Positions 53,778-62,808 of a stretch of DNA of 64,000 bases are shown here, piece after piece. The stretch's first letter is position 1. Each line of letters starts with the position of its first letter. The translations under genes and the position numbers were made by a program. Where the stretch lies: positions 496,001 through 560,000 of the forward strand of contig JARWSJ010000003.1 in NCBI GenBank assembly GCA_029906195.1. Direction: 5' to 3'. The notes under the pieces were generated by a model, which made no database searches, was not told where the DNA came from, and saw only the letters and a list, made by a program, of their open reading frames with translations. The DNA is from Chitinophagaceae bacterium 26-R-25 (GTDB lineage Bacteria > Bacteroidota > Bacteroidia > Chitinophagales > Chitinophagaceae).

Positions 53778-54884
53778 ATGCCTAAAACAATAATAAGTTC
53801 TCGTGCATTTCCTATGACAAAATTTTTAAGCGACAAACTCAGGGCTCTTTCCTTTTGTTCAATAATAATGGTAGTGTACATACATGCTTTCAATTTGCAA
53901 ACTAATATGGCTACCGGGTCTGAAGTTATTCAAAGAGGCTACAATTCGTTTATTCAGGATTTTGTCAGTCATGGAATAGCAAGTTTTTCTGTTCCCTTGT
54001 TTTTCATCATTTCCGGGTTTTTGTATTTTATCAATATGAAGACTGGCGCTGCTTCAGAGTTTATACAAAAATATAAGAGGCGGTTTGAAACAGTAGTGCT
54101 ACCTTATTTGATCTGGTCGGTATTGGGAATATTGTTTGTTTTATTGCTCCAGTCAATTCCTCCGTTGAGATTGTTTTTCTCTCAAAACCTAATGATCAAA
54201 GACTACTCATTGCTTGACTGGCTGGACAATATTTTTATTAATCCTGTACAATATCAATTCTGGTTTCTTAGAGATTTAATCGTGCTTATCGCCATCTCTC
54301 CGGTAATCTACTATCTGATTAAATATCTGAAAGTATTTGCGGTTATTATTTTCCTGATGATTTGGTTATTGGATGCGCAATTAATCGTGTTCAAATCAGT
54401 GTCACTGTTCTTTTTTGGATTAGGCTCGTTTTTTGGCATTCAAAAAATTGACATTGAAAAATTGTCCTTGAAAAAGTTCTCCATTGCATTGGGTGTCACC
54501 TGGATAGCGCTGATATGTCTCAGAACAATATTTACTTATGAAAGCTATTGGAACTATTGGGTATACGTTTTTCATTCAATGATAATGCTACTGGGAGTAA
54601 TTACAATTTGGAGCATATATGACACGATCGTGGGAAGCACAGACATTTCAACAACGAAGCTTTATTCCCTGTTTCAATACACCTTTTTCATCTTTGCTTT
54701 TCATGAACCGGCTTTAACCATGTGCAGGAAAATATCTTTTTTCGTACTCGGACGAACACAAGCTATTTCGCTGGCAATCTATTTTATTGCACCGGTACTT
54801 GTAATAATTACTGCGATAGCATGCGGATTCCTGGTTAAAAAAGCTGCACCGAGAGTTTACACTGTGATTACCGGAGGCAGATAA
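53778..54884 (+). CDS. Acyltransferase family 3 membrane protein
   Basis: OafA/WecH-like membrane acyltransferase with about 10 helices, 368 residues. Seen: KLRALSFCSIIMVVYIHAFN with the family's early His, FFIISGFLYF, and FWFLRDLIVLIAISPVIYYL. Start at ATG 53778, or the ATG 12 codons later (53814). It probably O-acetylates or acylates the glycan at the membrane. Confidence 0.85.
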   Translation: MPKTIISSRAFPMTKFLSDKLRALSFCSIIMVVYIHAFNLQTNMATGSEVIQRGYNSFIQDFVSHGIASFSVPLFFIISGFLYFINMKTGAASEFIQKYKRRFETVVLPYLIWSVLGILFVLLLQSIPPLRLFFSQNLMIKDYSLLDWLDNIFINPVQYQFWFLRDLIVLIAISPVIYYLIKYLKVFAVIIFLMIWLLDAQLIVFKSVSLFFFGLGSFFGIQKIDIEKLSLKKFSIALGVTWIALICLRTIFTYESYWNYWVYVFHSMIMLLGVITIWSIYDTIVGSTDISTTKLYSLFQYTFFIFAFHEPALTMCRKISFFVLGRTQAISLAIYFIAPVLVIITAIACGFLVKKAAPRVYTVITGGR

Positions 54885-54939
54885 ATACAGCAGTTGATTG
54901 ATAGATAACAGTTTGACAATCTTAAATAATTAAGCATAC

Positions 54940-56073
54940 ATGAAGGTATTACATACCATCTCTTCAATGGGTTTCAAAAGTGGGGGAACAAGCTCCAGCA
55001 CCTATGAGCTCATAAAAGGATTGCGGGAAAAGAAAGTGGAGGTTGATATTTTATCATTTGAAGCGGAACCGGGAGACAAGCTCGTGGGAAAAGATGACTT
55101 CTTACTGACAGTTCCACAAACAAAAGAAAAAAGATTTCTCTATTCAAAAGAATACAAAACATTCGTTGAAGCTGCCGACTATCAATTGTTTCATACAAAT
55201 GGATTGTGGCGCTACACCAACTACATCACAGTAAAAACGGCGAAAAAGAAAAACCTTCCGTATGTTATTAGTCCGCACGGAATGCTTTATCCAACGGCCC
55301 TGCAGAAGTCTGCCTTGCAGAAAAGGCTTTTGATGCTTCATTCTTTCAGACGCGATTTGCAGAATGCAACATGTCTTCATGCAACATGCAAAGAAGAAAT
55401 GATGCACATCAGAAATCTTGGCATAAAGGCGCCTGTTGCCATCATTCCCAATTCTATCAATATCGGAGAGGTAAAAATCTATGACACGCCTAAAGAGAAA
55501 TTTGAAATTGGTTATGTTGGAAGGCTGGCGCCAATTAAGAATCCAGAGGGCCTTATAAGAGCGTTTAGTAAGGTAGAGCAGGCAAATCCAAATGTTTACT
55601 TAACAATAATCGGAAGCGGCGACGCAGAATATGAAGCATCGCTGAAAGAGGAAGTCAAAAAACTGGGCATTAAAAACTGCACTTTTAAAGGCTTTTTACA
55701 CGGAGATGAATTAGCGAAAGAGTTTTCCAAACTTTCGATTCTCGCATTGCCAAGCCACTCCGAAAACTTTGGGATGGTGGTGCCTGAGGCATTGATCCGT
55801 GGCATACCGGTTGTTGCTTCTACCGGCACACCGTGGGAGGAATTAAACACAAACGATTGCGGATGGTGGGTGAGTAATGAAATAAATAGCTTTTCAAATG
55901 CGTTGATGGAAGCGGCAACTGTAAGTGACGAGAAAAGAAAGCAGATGGGCGAAAATGGAAAGCGGCTAATAGAGAGTAGTTATTCAATCGATGTGGTATC
56001 AGAAAAAATGATACGCTTGTATGATTGGTTGGTAAACAAAGGCCCAAGGCCCGACTTTGTTTTTCTTAAGTAA
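54940..56073 (+). CDS. Family 4-type glycosyltransferase
   Basis: GT-B transferase, 377 residues. Seen: SMGFKSGGTSSSTYELIKG, SPHGMLYPTALQKS, IIPNSINIGEV, FEIGYVGRLAPIKNPEGLIRAF, and the E-x7-E-like PSHSENFGMVVPEALIRGIP. Typical of polysaccharide loci. It ends 32 bases before the next gene if the latter begins at 56105. Confidence 0.9.
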   Translation: MKVLHTISSMGFKSGGTSSSTYELIKGLREKKVEVDILSFEAEPGDKLVGKDDFLLTVPQTKEKRFLYSKEYKTFVEAADYQLFHTNGLWRYTNYITVKTAKKKNLPYVISPHGMLYPTALQKSALQKRLLMLHSFRRDLQNATCLHATCKEEMMHIRNLGIKAPVAIIPNSINIGEVKIYDTPKEKFEIGYVGRLAPIKNPEGLIRAFSKVEQANPNVYLTIIGSGDAEYEASLKEEVKKLGIKNCTFKGFLHGDELAKEFSKLSILALPSHSENFGMVVPEALIRGIPVVASTGTPWEELNTNDCGWWVSNEINSFSNALMEAATVSDEKRKQMGENGKRLIESSYSIDVVSEKMIRLYDWLVNKGPRPDFVFLK

Positions 56074-56104
56074 TTTTGAAAGGAATTTTTATACGGCAGA
56101 TATT

Positions 56105-56662
56105 ATGTCTATCAAGAAAAAAGTAAATAACGCATCTTATTCAACCACCATTGACATTGGCGCTTCTAAATTGAAGCAGATGGTGTGGTATTTTACTAAT
56201 ATTTTATTTTTTAAGAATCCGCTGAATGTTATTTCATCAACGAAAACAGCGTTGTTAAAAGCATTTGGGGCACAGGTTGGCACAGGTGTGCTCATCAAAC
56301 CTTCTGTTAATATCAAATATCCCTGGAAGCTTAAAATAGGCGACCATTGCTGGATAGGTGAAAATGTATGGATAGATAATCTTTCTGAAGTAGTAATGGA
56401 ATCGAACGTTACTTTATCCCAGGGAGCATTGCTTTTAACCGGCAGCCACGATCATACAAAAGAAACATTTGATTTTATATCGTTGCCTATTACCCTTGAA
56501 GAAGGGGTTTGGATCGGAGCCAACGCAGTGGTGTTCGGCGGTGTAAAATGCCAATCCCACAGCATTTTAGGAATAAACTCCGTAGCCGAAAAGAACATGG
56601 AACCCTACTACATTTATAAGGGCAATCCTGCGATACCTGTGCTTACAAGAGAGATCAGGTAA
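56105..56662 (+). CDS. WcaF-like acetyltransferase
   Basis: A 185-residue hexapeptide-repeat transferase. Start at ATG 56105 avoids the overlap with the preceding gene that the frame start at 56057 would create. Seen: KYPWKLKIGDHCWIGENVWIDN, NVTLSQGALLLTGSHDHTKETF with the catalytic His, and EEGVWIGANAVVFGGVKC. Closely resembles colanic acid acetyltransferase WcaF. Confidence 0.87.
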   Translation: MSIKKKVNNASYSTTIDIGASKLKQMVWYFTNILFFKNPLNVISSTKTALLKAFGAQVGTGVLIKPSVNIKYPWKLKIGDHCWIGENVWIDNLSEVVMESNVTLSQGALLLTGSHDHTKETFDFISLPITLEEGVWIGANAVVFGGVKCQSHSILGINSVAEKNMEPYYIYKGNPAIPVLTREIR

Positions 56663-56676
56663 CATTTGCACAGTAC

Positions 56677-56708
56677 ACTGCGAGCTTTGCAAGCTCACCT
56701 GCAGTTTT
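56677..56708 (+). terminator. Weak intercistronic hairpin
   Basis: Outer pairs ACTGC/GCAGT and inner GAGCTT/AAGCTC (loop TGC) form a bulged stem, then TTTT. It lies between the WcaF-like gene and the acyltransferase that opens the dehydrogenase sub-operon, in a 130-base spacer. It could lower downstream expression or mark a unit boundary; the T tract is short. Confidence 0.4.
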
Positions 56709-56792
56709 GTAATCAAATGATTTTTAGACAGTGATATCGTTAATGATACTGAGAAACTACAAAAGAGTTTTCTGGTATAACCCTTTAAGTAT

Positions 56793-57953
56793 ATGATCGG
56801 GAACCCAATACCCCAAAAAAATTATCAGAATAAAGCTAATACGTATCCGTTGGACAAATTTTATTTGAAGGGCTTAAACACCCTTCGTTTTTTCGCCGCT
56901 TTTTTTGTTATAATATCACATGCGCAAATTTCGATCAGTAAAATGCTGGATCGAACAATTTTGGATCTTCCTGTTTTTAACAGAGGAGCCGACGCTGTAG
57001 AGTTCTTTTTCACTCTTTCGGGGTTTTTGATCACCTATTTGCTTCAAAAGGAAATTGAGCAGACCAGCACGGTTTCCATTAAGAAATTTTACCTGCGCCG
57101 GGTATTTCGCATTTGGCCGCTTTATTTTCTGATAATCATTATTGGATTTTTTCTGCTAGGGTATGTTTATCCGCATCAGACCGGGAAGTCTTTTTTTGAA
57201 TTTCCAATAATAGAGGGGATTACGTGGTTTGTGTTTTTTCTGCCCAATGTGGCCACATCATTTTATCCAACCGGCATGCTTTATCCGTTGTGGTCAATAG
57301 GTGTAGAGGAGCAATATTACCTGTTTTGGGCGCCGCTGGTAAAAAAATTCAAAAAGTACCTGCTCCCGCTGGTAATTGTATTTTTTCTTGTTTCTTTTTT
57401 GTGGTACTACCTCGTAAATCGGGACATATTTGGCTTTTCCCCTAAAATGTCAAAGTTTTTGCTATCTCAGAAGTTTTTTGCGATGGCCTTGGGCAGCCTT
57501 TTTAGTGTCGTAATGTACAGATTTCCCGACTGGTATAAAAAGTCAATCTTTGCTTCAAAGGGAGTACAGGTATTGGTTATACTGGCGCTTGCTTATTACT
57601 ATCTAATTGGTTATCCATATTTTGGAGGCGCTTTTGTGCACCTTGCACTATGCGTGCTTTATGGCCTGCTGATAGTTAATACAGCATTTTTGGAAAAACC
57701 GGTCGTTAGTTTTGAGCAAAAGTTCCTGAACTATCTTGGCACAATTTCTTATGGTTTATATATGTATCACATGTGTGTTGACTACATATTACGTTATATA
57801 TTTTCGAATGTGATTAAATTTGGCAAAATTCCGTTACCTGTAGCGATGCCACTGTATCATGTTCTTTTGCTTGCATTAACAATAATTGTTGCATCTATTT
57901 CGTATAAATATTTCGAGTCCTATTTTTTGCGTTTAAAAAAGAAGTATGCTTAA
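56793..57953 (+). CDS. Acyltransferase family 3 membrane protein
   Basis: OafA-type O-acyltransferase, 386 residues, about 10 helices. Seen: LNTLRFFAAFFVIISHAQI with the early Arg/His pair, FFFTLSGFLITYLLQKEI, FYLRRVFRIWPLYFLI, and PLWSIGVEEQYYLFW. Its last eight bases overlap the E1 gene that follows, so the two are translated together. That close link makes it the best candidate acceptor of the acyl group made by the E1/E2 proteins. Confidence 0.92.
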   Translation: MIGNPIPQKNYQNKANTYPLDKFYLKGLNTLRFFAAFFVIISHAQISISKMLDRTILDLPVFNRGADAVEFFFTLSGFLITYLLQKEIEQTSTVSIKKFYLRRVFRIWPLYFLIIIIGFFLLGYVYPHQTGKSFFEFPIIEGITWFVFFLPNVATSFYPTGMLYPLWSIGVEEQYYLFWAPLVKKFKKYLLPLVIVFFLVSFLWYYLVNRDIFGFSPKMSKFLLSQKFFAMALGSLFSVVMYRFPDWYKKSIFASKGVQVLVILALAYYYLIGYPYFGGAFVHLALCVLYGLLIVNTAFLEKPVVSFEQKFLNYLGTISYGLYMYHMCVDYILRYIFSNVIKFGKIPLPVAMPLYHVLLLALTIIVASISYKYFESYFLRLKKKYA

Positions 57954-59892
57954 GATTCAGTCAGAGGTTAATCATAAAACTATAAAAGAGGCTCTTCGTA
58001 TAAGGAAGGTGGAAGAGAAGTTTCTTGAACTGTTTTCGTTGGGAAAGCTGAACGGAACCGTGCACACGTGCGTGGGCCAGGAGTTTTCCGCTATCGCTTT
58101 TGCGGGCCAGTTAAAGAAAAAGGATTTTATTTTTTCAAACCATAGATGCCATGGGCACTATATTGCTTTTACCGGCGATGTAAGGGGACTTCTTGCAGAA
58201 TTGCTTGGCAAGGCCACCGGAACCTGCGGCGGGATAGGAAGCAGCCAGCACTTGTGCCATAATAATTTTTACTCAAATGGTATTCAGGGCGGCATCGTTC
58301 CTGTTGCTGCCGGATATGCGCTCGGAAATAAATTGAAAAACAACGGTGCGATTGGTGTGGTATTTATTGGCGATGGAACTCTCGGAGAAGGCGCATTGTA
58401 CGAAACAATGAACATCATTTCCAAGTGGGAAATTCCTTTGATGATCGTTTGTGAGAACAACTTCTATGCACAGTCTACCCCTCAAAATGTCAATCTTGCT
58501 GGCGATATAAATGCACGGGCCGAAGCCTTTGGTATTAAAGCTTTCAAAGGTGATACCTGGGATCCTTCGCTGCTGATGTCAAAGGCACAGGAGGCGATCA
58601 ACTATGTGCGGGATGAAAGCAAACCTGCATTTTTCCTTGTGGAAACCTACAGGTTAAATGCCCACTCAAAAGGCGATGATGACAGGGATGAAGAAGAAGT
58701 AAACAATTACAAAGACAGAGATTTCCTGAATGTTTTCAGACAGGAATCTCCATCTTATTACCAGATATACAATGATGCGATTGATGTTGAGATCAATGAT
58801 TTTGTAGAGCAGATCATGCGTGAACACGAAACTGATTTTTCCGATTATCATGAAAACAATCAGACCGTTAGTTCAAACGAATGGCAACCTGTAGAGTCCA
58901 TCAGCAAAAGACAGGTAGAGTTATTGAACGAATTCTTTAAAGACAAGATCGCCAATGATGAAAGAACTGTTTTCATTGGAGAAGACATCCTTTCTCCATA
59001 TGGCGGTGCTTTTAAAGTTGCAAAAGATCTGTCATTCATAAAGCCAGACAGGGTTTTCTCTACTCCAATTTCGGAAGCGGCCATCAGTGGCATTTCTAAC
59101 GGATTGGCGCTAAATGGTTTCAAGCCTTTTGCCGAAATCATGTTTGGAGATTTTATCACACTGGCTTTTGATCAGATAGTTAACCACGCGTCTAAGTTCC
59201 ACCACATGTTCAACAAAAAAGTGAACTGCCCGGTGGTGATAAGAACACCAATGGGAGCAAGGCGCGGCTATGGTCCTACGCACTCACAAACTTTGGATAA
59301 GTTTTTAATTGGCATTGACAACGTAAAAACCTTATCCCTCAATACATTGCTGGATCCTAAAATTGTGTACGAACAGGTGTTTAAAGAAGAGCACCCTGTG
59401 CTTGTTCTTGAAAACAAAGTGGACTATGGAAAAAAGATTGCCCAGAATATCCCGGCAAACTTCAAGTGCGAGAAAAATGCCGATGAGTATCCTGTAGTAC
59501 GCATCAGACCGGCAGTGTCGGAACCAACGCTTACAGTTGTTGCCTGGGGCGGTATGAGCGAATTTGTGATTTCCTGCCTTGAGTCCATCTTTTTAGAAAC
59601 CGATCTGAAGCCGGAATTGATCGTACCGATCCTGATATCAGATCTTCCTGTGGACCTGGTTTTGAGCTCCGTTGAAGAAACAGGCAGACTCGTGATCATT
59701 GAAGAAGGAAGCCAGTATGGTGGAATTGGCGGGGAGCTTCTTGCCTCACTTGCTGAAAAGAGCGAAGTAGTTTTTAAAGCAAAAAGAATTGCAGCCCATC
59801 CGGTTCCTATACCTGCCGTAAAGTCGCTTGAAAATATTGTAATACCAGATAAGGTCAGAATAATTAAAGAAATAAAAGAAAGCTTTATTTAA
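57946..59892 (+). CDS. Fused alpha-beta 2-oxoacid dehydrogenase E1 component
   Basis: Thiamine-diphosphate enzyme that decarboxylates a 2-oxoacid and acylates the lipoyl group of E2. Residues 1 to about 310 are an E1-alpha unit with NHRCHGHYIAF and the TPP/Mg motif GDG (142-144) through ENN (170-172). Residues from about 317 are an E1-beta unit with FIGEDILSPYGGAF, TPISEAAISGISNGLAL, FGDFITLAFDQIVNHASKFH, and GPTHSQ. The two are usually separate genes; here they are one 648-residue chain. The 2-oxoacid is unknown: the sequence does not tell pyruvate from branched-chain substrates. Starts inside the acyltransferase gene and is two bases from the E2 gene. Confidence 0.9.
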   Translation: MLKIQSEVNHKTIKEALRIRKVEEKFLELFSLGKLNGTVHTCVGQEFSAIAFAGQLKKKDFIFSNHRCHGHYIAFTGDVRGLLAELLGKATGTCGGIGSSQHLCHNNFYSNGIQGGIVPVAAGYALGNKLKNNGAIGVVFIGDGTLGEGALYETMNIISKWEIPLMIVCENNFYAQSTPQNVNLAGDINARAEAFGIKAFKGDTWDPSLLMSKAQEAINYVRDESKPAFFLVETYRLNAHSKGDDDRDEEEVNNYKDRDFLNVFRQESPSYYQIYNDAIDVEINDFVEQIMREHETDFSDYHENNQTVSSNEWQPVESISKRQVELLNEFFKDKIANDERTVFIGEDILSPYGGAFKVAKDLSFIKPDRVFSTPISEAAISGISNGLALNGFKPFAEIMFGDFITLAFDQIVNHASKFHHMFNKKVNCPVVIRTPMGARRGYGPTHSQTLDKFLIGIDNVKTLSLNTLLDPKIVYEQVFKEEHPVLVLENKVDYGKKIAQNIPANFKCEKNADEYPVVRIRPAVSEPTLTVVAWGGMSEFVISCLESIFLETDLKPELIVPILISDLPVDLVLSSVEETGRLVIIEEGSQYGGIGGELLASLAEKSEVVFKAKRIAAHPVPIPAVKSLENIVIPDKVRIIKEIKESFI

Positions 59893-59893
59893 T

Positions 59894-61210
59894 ATGGCAC
59901 TAGTACAGGAAATCGCTGTTCCCTTAATTGCTGTAAACGATACCACGCTTACCATTGTTGAAATGAATTTCAGCAGCGGACAGCAGGTGCGTAAAGGAGA
60001 TGCAGTGATAACTTTTGAAACGTCTAAAACTACTTATACGGTTGAGGCTGAAACTGAGGGCTATATTGAATATCTCTGCGAGTTGGATAAAGACTATGCG
60101 GTGAATGATATCGTAGTGAAAATTTTTAGCACCGTTGAAGAAGTTAAAACGACTCCCCAGAAAAAGACATCCATTAACGGAAGTGCTGCAAATAAGCAGG
60201 TCGCAGCAGCAAAGACTGAAAAGCAATGGAGTGGTGAAACTGTTTTCTCCAATAAGGCCCTTGAATTGATTGAGCAAAAACAGTTGAGTAAAGAGGTGTT
60301 CCTCGGATATGATTTTGTTGGGAAAGACGATGTGAATACTTATTTAGGGATTCTTGTTGAAACTAAACAAATCAAGCAAAAAAGCTCTTCTAAAGGTTTC
60401 GATAACCAGCCTAAAGTGATCGCAGTAGATACCGCAAAGGCAGAGCAGCAGAAGCTTTCATCAAACAAGAAAAGAGAGATCAGCTACCTGTCTGATGTGC
60501 AGGCTCCCGGTCTAACGAGTACTTTGTATACAGCCGTTGAAGTTGATAATATTTTTTTCAACCTCAATCAGTCATTAAAAACATTAAAGAATTCACTCCT
60601 GCCAATTGTTATTTATGAAACTGGCAGGTTGCTGAAAAAATATCCTTCGTTAAACGGGTATTTTGCCGGCGATTCAATCGCAATATTCAACGACGTAAAA
60701 GTTGGTTTCGCCATAGACATCGAAAAAGGATTAAAGGTGCTGGGGCTTGAACAAACGAACAAGTTAACGGTACCGGAAATTGAAGAAAAGATACTGTCGC
60801 TATCCAATGATTATATCGACGATAAACTTAAAATTGAAGACCTTTCGGACATTACGTTTACCATTACCGATCTTTCGGGATTGGATGTTACATTCTTCAA
60901 GCCTTTGGTAAATATGCAGAATAGCGCCATTTTGGGCATTGGTGCGATAGACGCAAAACTACAAAGATGCACACTGGCATTAACTTTCGACCACCGTGTA
61001 ACCGAAGGGAAACTTGTAGGTGAATTTCTGACAGAGCTTAAGAAACGAATTGAGTCTTACAGGCCAAAAGGCATTGCACCAAGAAATGTAACCTGCTTTA
61101 AATGCCTGAAAGATTTGGCGGAAGACACATCCGGCATTGGATTTGTAAAGTGCATAACACCCCAGGGCGAAGAAGCATACATTTGTCAAAGCTGTATAGC
61201 AGGATTTTAA
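59894..61210 (+). CDS. Lipoyl E2-like acyltransferase with cysteine-rich tail
   Basis: A 438-residue relative of dihydrolipoamide acyltransferase. Residues 1-78 form a lipoyl domain with Lys45 in ETSKTT as the lipoylation site. About 113-150 is a degenerate subunit-binding-like segment. About 195-385 is a catalytic-type domain ending in FDHRVTEG: His367 is kept, but the acidic residue of the usual DHRxxDG is Glu371. Unusually, a tail follows with Cys401, Cys404, Cys420, Cys431 and Cys434 (CxxC...CxxC), a likely zinc ribbon. No E3 gene is nearby, so the housekeeping dihydrolipoyl dehydrogenase would have to serve. It sits inside a polysaccharide locus, not in a central-metabolism operon. Confidence 0.85.
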   Translation: MALVQEIAVPLIAVNDTTLTIVEMNFSSGQQVRKGDAVITFETSKTTYTVEAETEGYIEYLCELDKDYAVNDIVVKIFSTVEEVKTTPQKKTSINGSAANKQVAAAKTEKQWSGETVFSNKALELIEQKQLSKEVFLGYDFVGKDDVNTYLGILVETKQIKQKSSSKGFDNQPKVIAVDTAKAEQQKLSSNKKREISYLSDVQAPGLTSTLYTAVEVDNIFFNLNQSLKTLKNSLLPIVIYETGRLLKKYPSLNGYFAGDSIAIFNDVKVGFAIDIEKGLKVLGLEQTNKLTVPEIEEKILSLSNDYIDDKLKIEDLSDITFTITDLSGLDVTFFKPLVNMQNSAILGIGAIDAKLQRCTLALTFDHRVTEGKLVGEFLTELKKRIESYRPKGIAPRNVTCFKCLKDLAEDTSGIGFVKCITPQGEEAYICQSCIAGF

Positions 61211-61226
61211 ATTTTTTAAACGCAAC

Positions 61227-61964
61227 ATGGATAACCTAAAACAAATTATTTCAACCTATATTAAAGTTCCTGCTGATGCTATTGATAGTTCTACCATCAT
61301 TGATAGATCATCGGTGGCGAGCTCTATCACGCTGCATCGCATGTATGCAAAGCTTGCAGATGAGGGATTTGCAGTTGATGATTATTCCTCCATTAAAACC
61401 TTCGGAGACTTAACCGGAAAAAACGGTCACAATATAGCAGACGTAAGTACTGTTGCCACCAGGCAGTTGCCAGAAGGATTGTCTTCTAAGAATTTATCGG
61501 TTGGAATAGACATTGAAAATGTTGACGCGTTACCGGTTGCAGAGGATTTTAGAGAAGATAGTTTTTACAAACAGAATTTTTCTGAAGAGGAAATTTCTTA
61601 TTGTATTTTGCAGCCCGCGCCATACGCGTCTTTTGCAGGACTGTTTGCCGCGAAGGAAGCACTTGTAAAAGCAAATCCGGCTTACAAAACACGATTGTTC
61701 AATTCATTGGCCATCACCCATGACCAGGCAGGAAAACCTTGCCACGATGGATTTGAACTGTCTATATCCCATACCGGTAGCAACGCAATAGCTATTGCCG
61801 TTAGGCCGCCGGCCCAAATTGAAACTGCAGTTCAGGCGCAGGCTCCGAAACAAGACGAAAGAATTGTGGCGGCTAAACCAAATTTGACAATACTTTATTT
61901 GTTGTCCCTCGCGGCATTAGTAACGTCAGCAATTGCATTGATCATATTCTTACAAAGCAGATGA
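61227..61964 (+). CDS. Fusion of ACP-like domain, AcpS-type phosphopantetheinyl transferase and membrane anchor
   Basis: A 245-residue protein that I do not know as a described family. Residues 1-75 align in pattern with acyl carrier proteins (helix LKQIISTYI, then VASSITLHRMYAKLADEGF, then IKTFGDL); Ser33 is at the place of the phosphopantetheine Ser, but Ser32 replaces the usual Asp of DSL. Residues 90-205 match AcpS: VGIDIENVD (Asp95, Glu97), FAAKEALVKA (Lys143, Glu144) and SISHTGSNA (His182). About 217-243 is one hydrophobic helix, suggesting a tail-anchored membrane protein. It follows the E2 gene by 16 bases and overlaps the next gene by four. The ACP call is moderate, the AcpS call good. 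Confidence 0.72.
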   Translation: MDNLKQIISTYIKVPADAIDSSTIIDRSSVASSITLHRMYAKLADEGFAVDDYSSIKTFGDLTGKNGHNIADVSTVATRQLPEGLSSKNLSVGIDIENVDALPVAEDFREDSFYKQNFSEEEISYCILQPAPYASFAGLFAAKEALVKANPAYKTRLFNSLAITHDQAGKPCHDGFELSISHTGSNAIAIAVRPPAQIETAVQAQAPKQDERIVAAKPNLTILYLLSLAALVTSAIALIIFLQSR

Positions 61965-62722
61965 TTTTAAGGGACATGAAGATCTCTATTATTACAACAA
62001 CATTCAATAGCTCGGCAACCGTTGCAGACACGTTAAATTGCATCCGGCAGCAAACCTATGACCAGGTTGAGCACATTATAATTGATGGCCTGTCGAAAGA
62101 CAACACGCTTGAAATTGTAAAAAGCTACCCACACGTAACAACCGTTGTTTCAGAAAAAGACAAAGGCATTTACGACGCAATGAATAAGGGGCTGACACTC
62201 GCAAACGGCGAGGTGATCGGTATCCTGAATTCAGATGATATTTACGTTGACAAAGACGTGCTGATGAAAGTAGCAAACGTTTTTGCCAATGAAAATGTGG
62301 ACGTGTGCTATGCCGATCTGCAGTATGTGCATCAGCATGATCTAAATAAAGTTATCCGCACGTGGAAGTCCGGAAAATTCAAAGCCCGCTCCTTTTACCG
62401 AGGTTGGATGCCTCCGCATCCTACTGTTTTTGTGAGAAGAAAAGTGTACGACAAAGTGGGCAACTTCAATCTTACTTTAAAGAGCGCCGCAGACTATGAA
62501 TTGATGCTGCGTATTTTCGTAAAGAATCATTTTCAGGTGCACTACCTTCCCGAGATCATAGTAAAAATGAGAGCAGGAGGAATGAGTAATGTATCTTTTT
62601 CGCACAGAATTAGAGCCAATAAGGAAGACCGCGAGGCATGGAGAATAAATGGTCTTGAACCCAGATTTTATACTTTATACCTCAAGCCGATCAGAAAAAT
62701 TACCCAGTTTTTTAAACGGTAA
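61961..62722 (+). CDS. Family 2 glycosyltransferase
   Basis: GT-A transferase, 253 residues, of the WcaA/colanic type. Seen: KISIITTTFNSSATVADTL, HIIIDGLSKDNTLEIV, and GILNSDDIYVDKDV with the metal-binding Asp pair, then GWMPPHPTVFVRRKVYD. The start overlaps the previous stop (ATGA), though an ATG five codons later (61976) is also possible. Coupled translation with the ACP/AcpS fusion links it to the acylation genes. Confidence 0.9.
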   Translation: MILRDMKISIITTTFNSSATVADTLNCIRQQTYDQVEHIIIDGLSKDNTLEIVKSYPHVTTVVSEKDKGIYDAMNKGLTLANGEVIGILNSDDIYVDKDVLMKVANVFANENVDVCYADLQYVHQHDLNKVIRTWKSGKFKARSFYRGWMPPHPTVFVRRKVYDKVGNFNLTLKSAADYELMLRIFVKNHFQVHYLPEIIVKMRAGGMSNVSFSHRIRANKEDREAWRINGLEPRFYTLYLKPIRKITQFFKR

Positions 62723-62808
62723 TTTATAGACATCTTTGCGAAGTCAAAAACAAAGGGAACCGTATCTTAAAAATAAAAAAGCAATTAGTAATAAGTTAAT
62801 TAAAAAGT

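Noticed and set aside
59894-61210. Housekeeping pyruvate dehydrogenase operon
   Set aside because: No E3 gene, an altered E2 motif and tail, and tight coupling to acyltransferase and glycosyltransferase genes argue against it, though it is not excluded.
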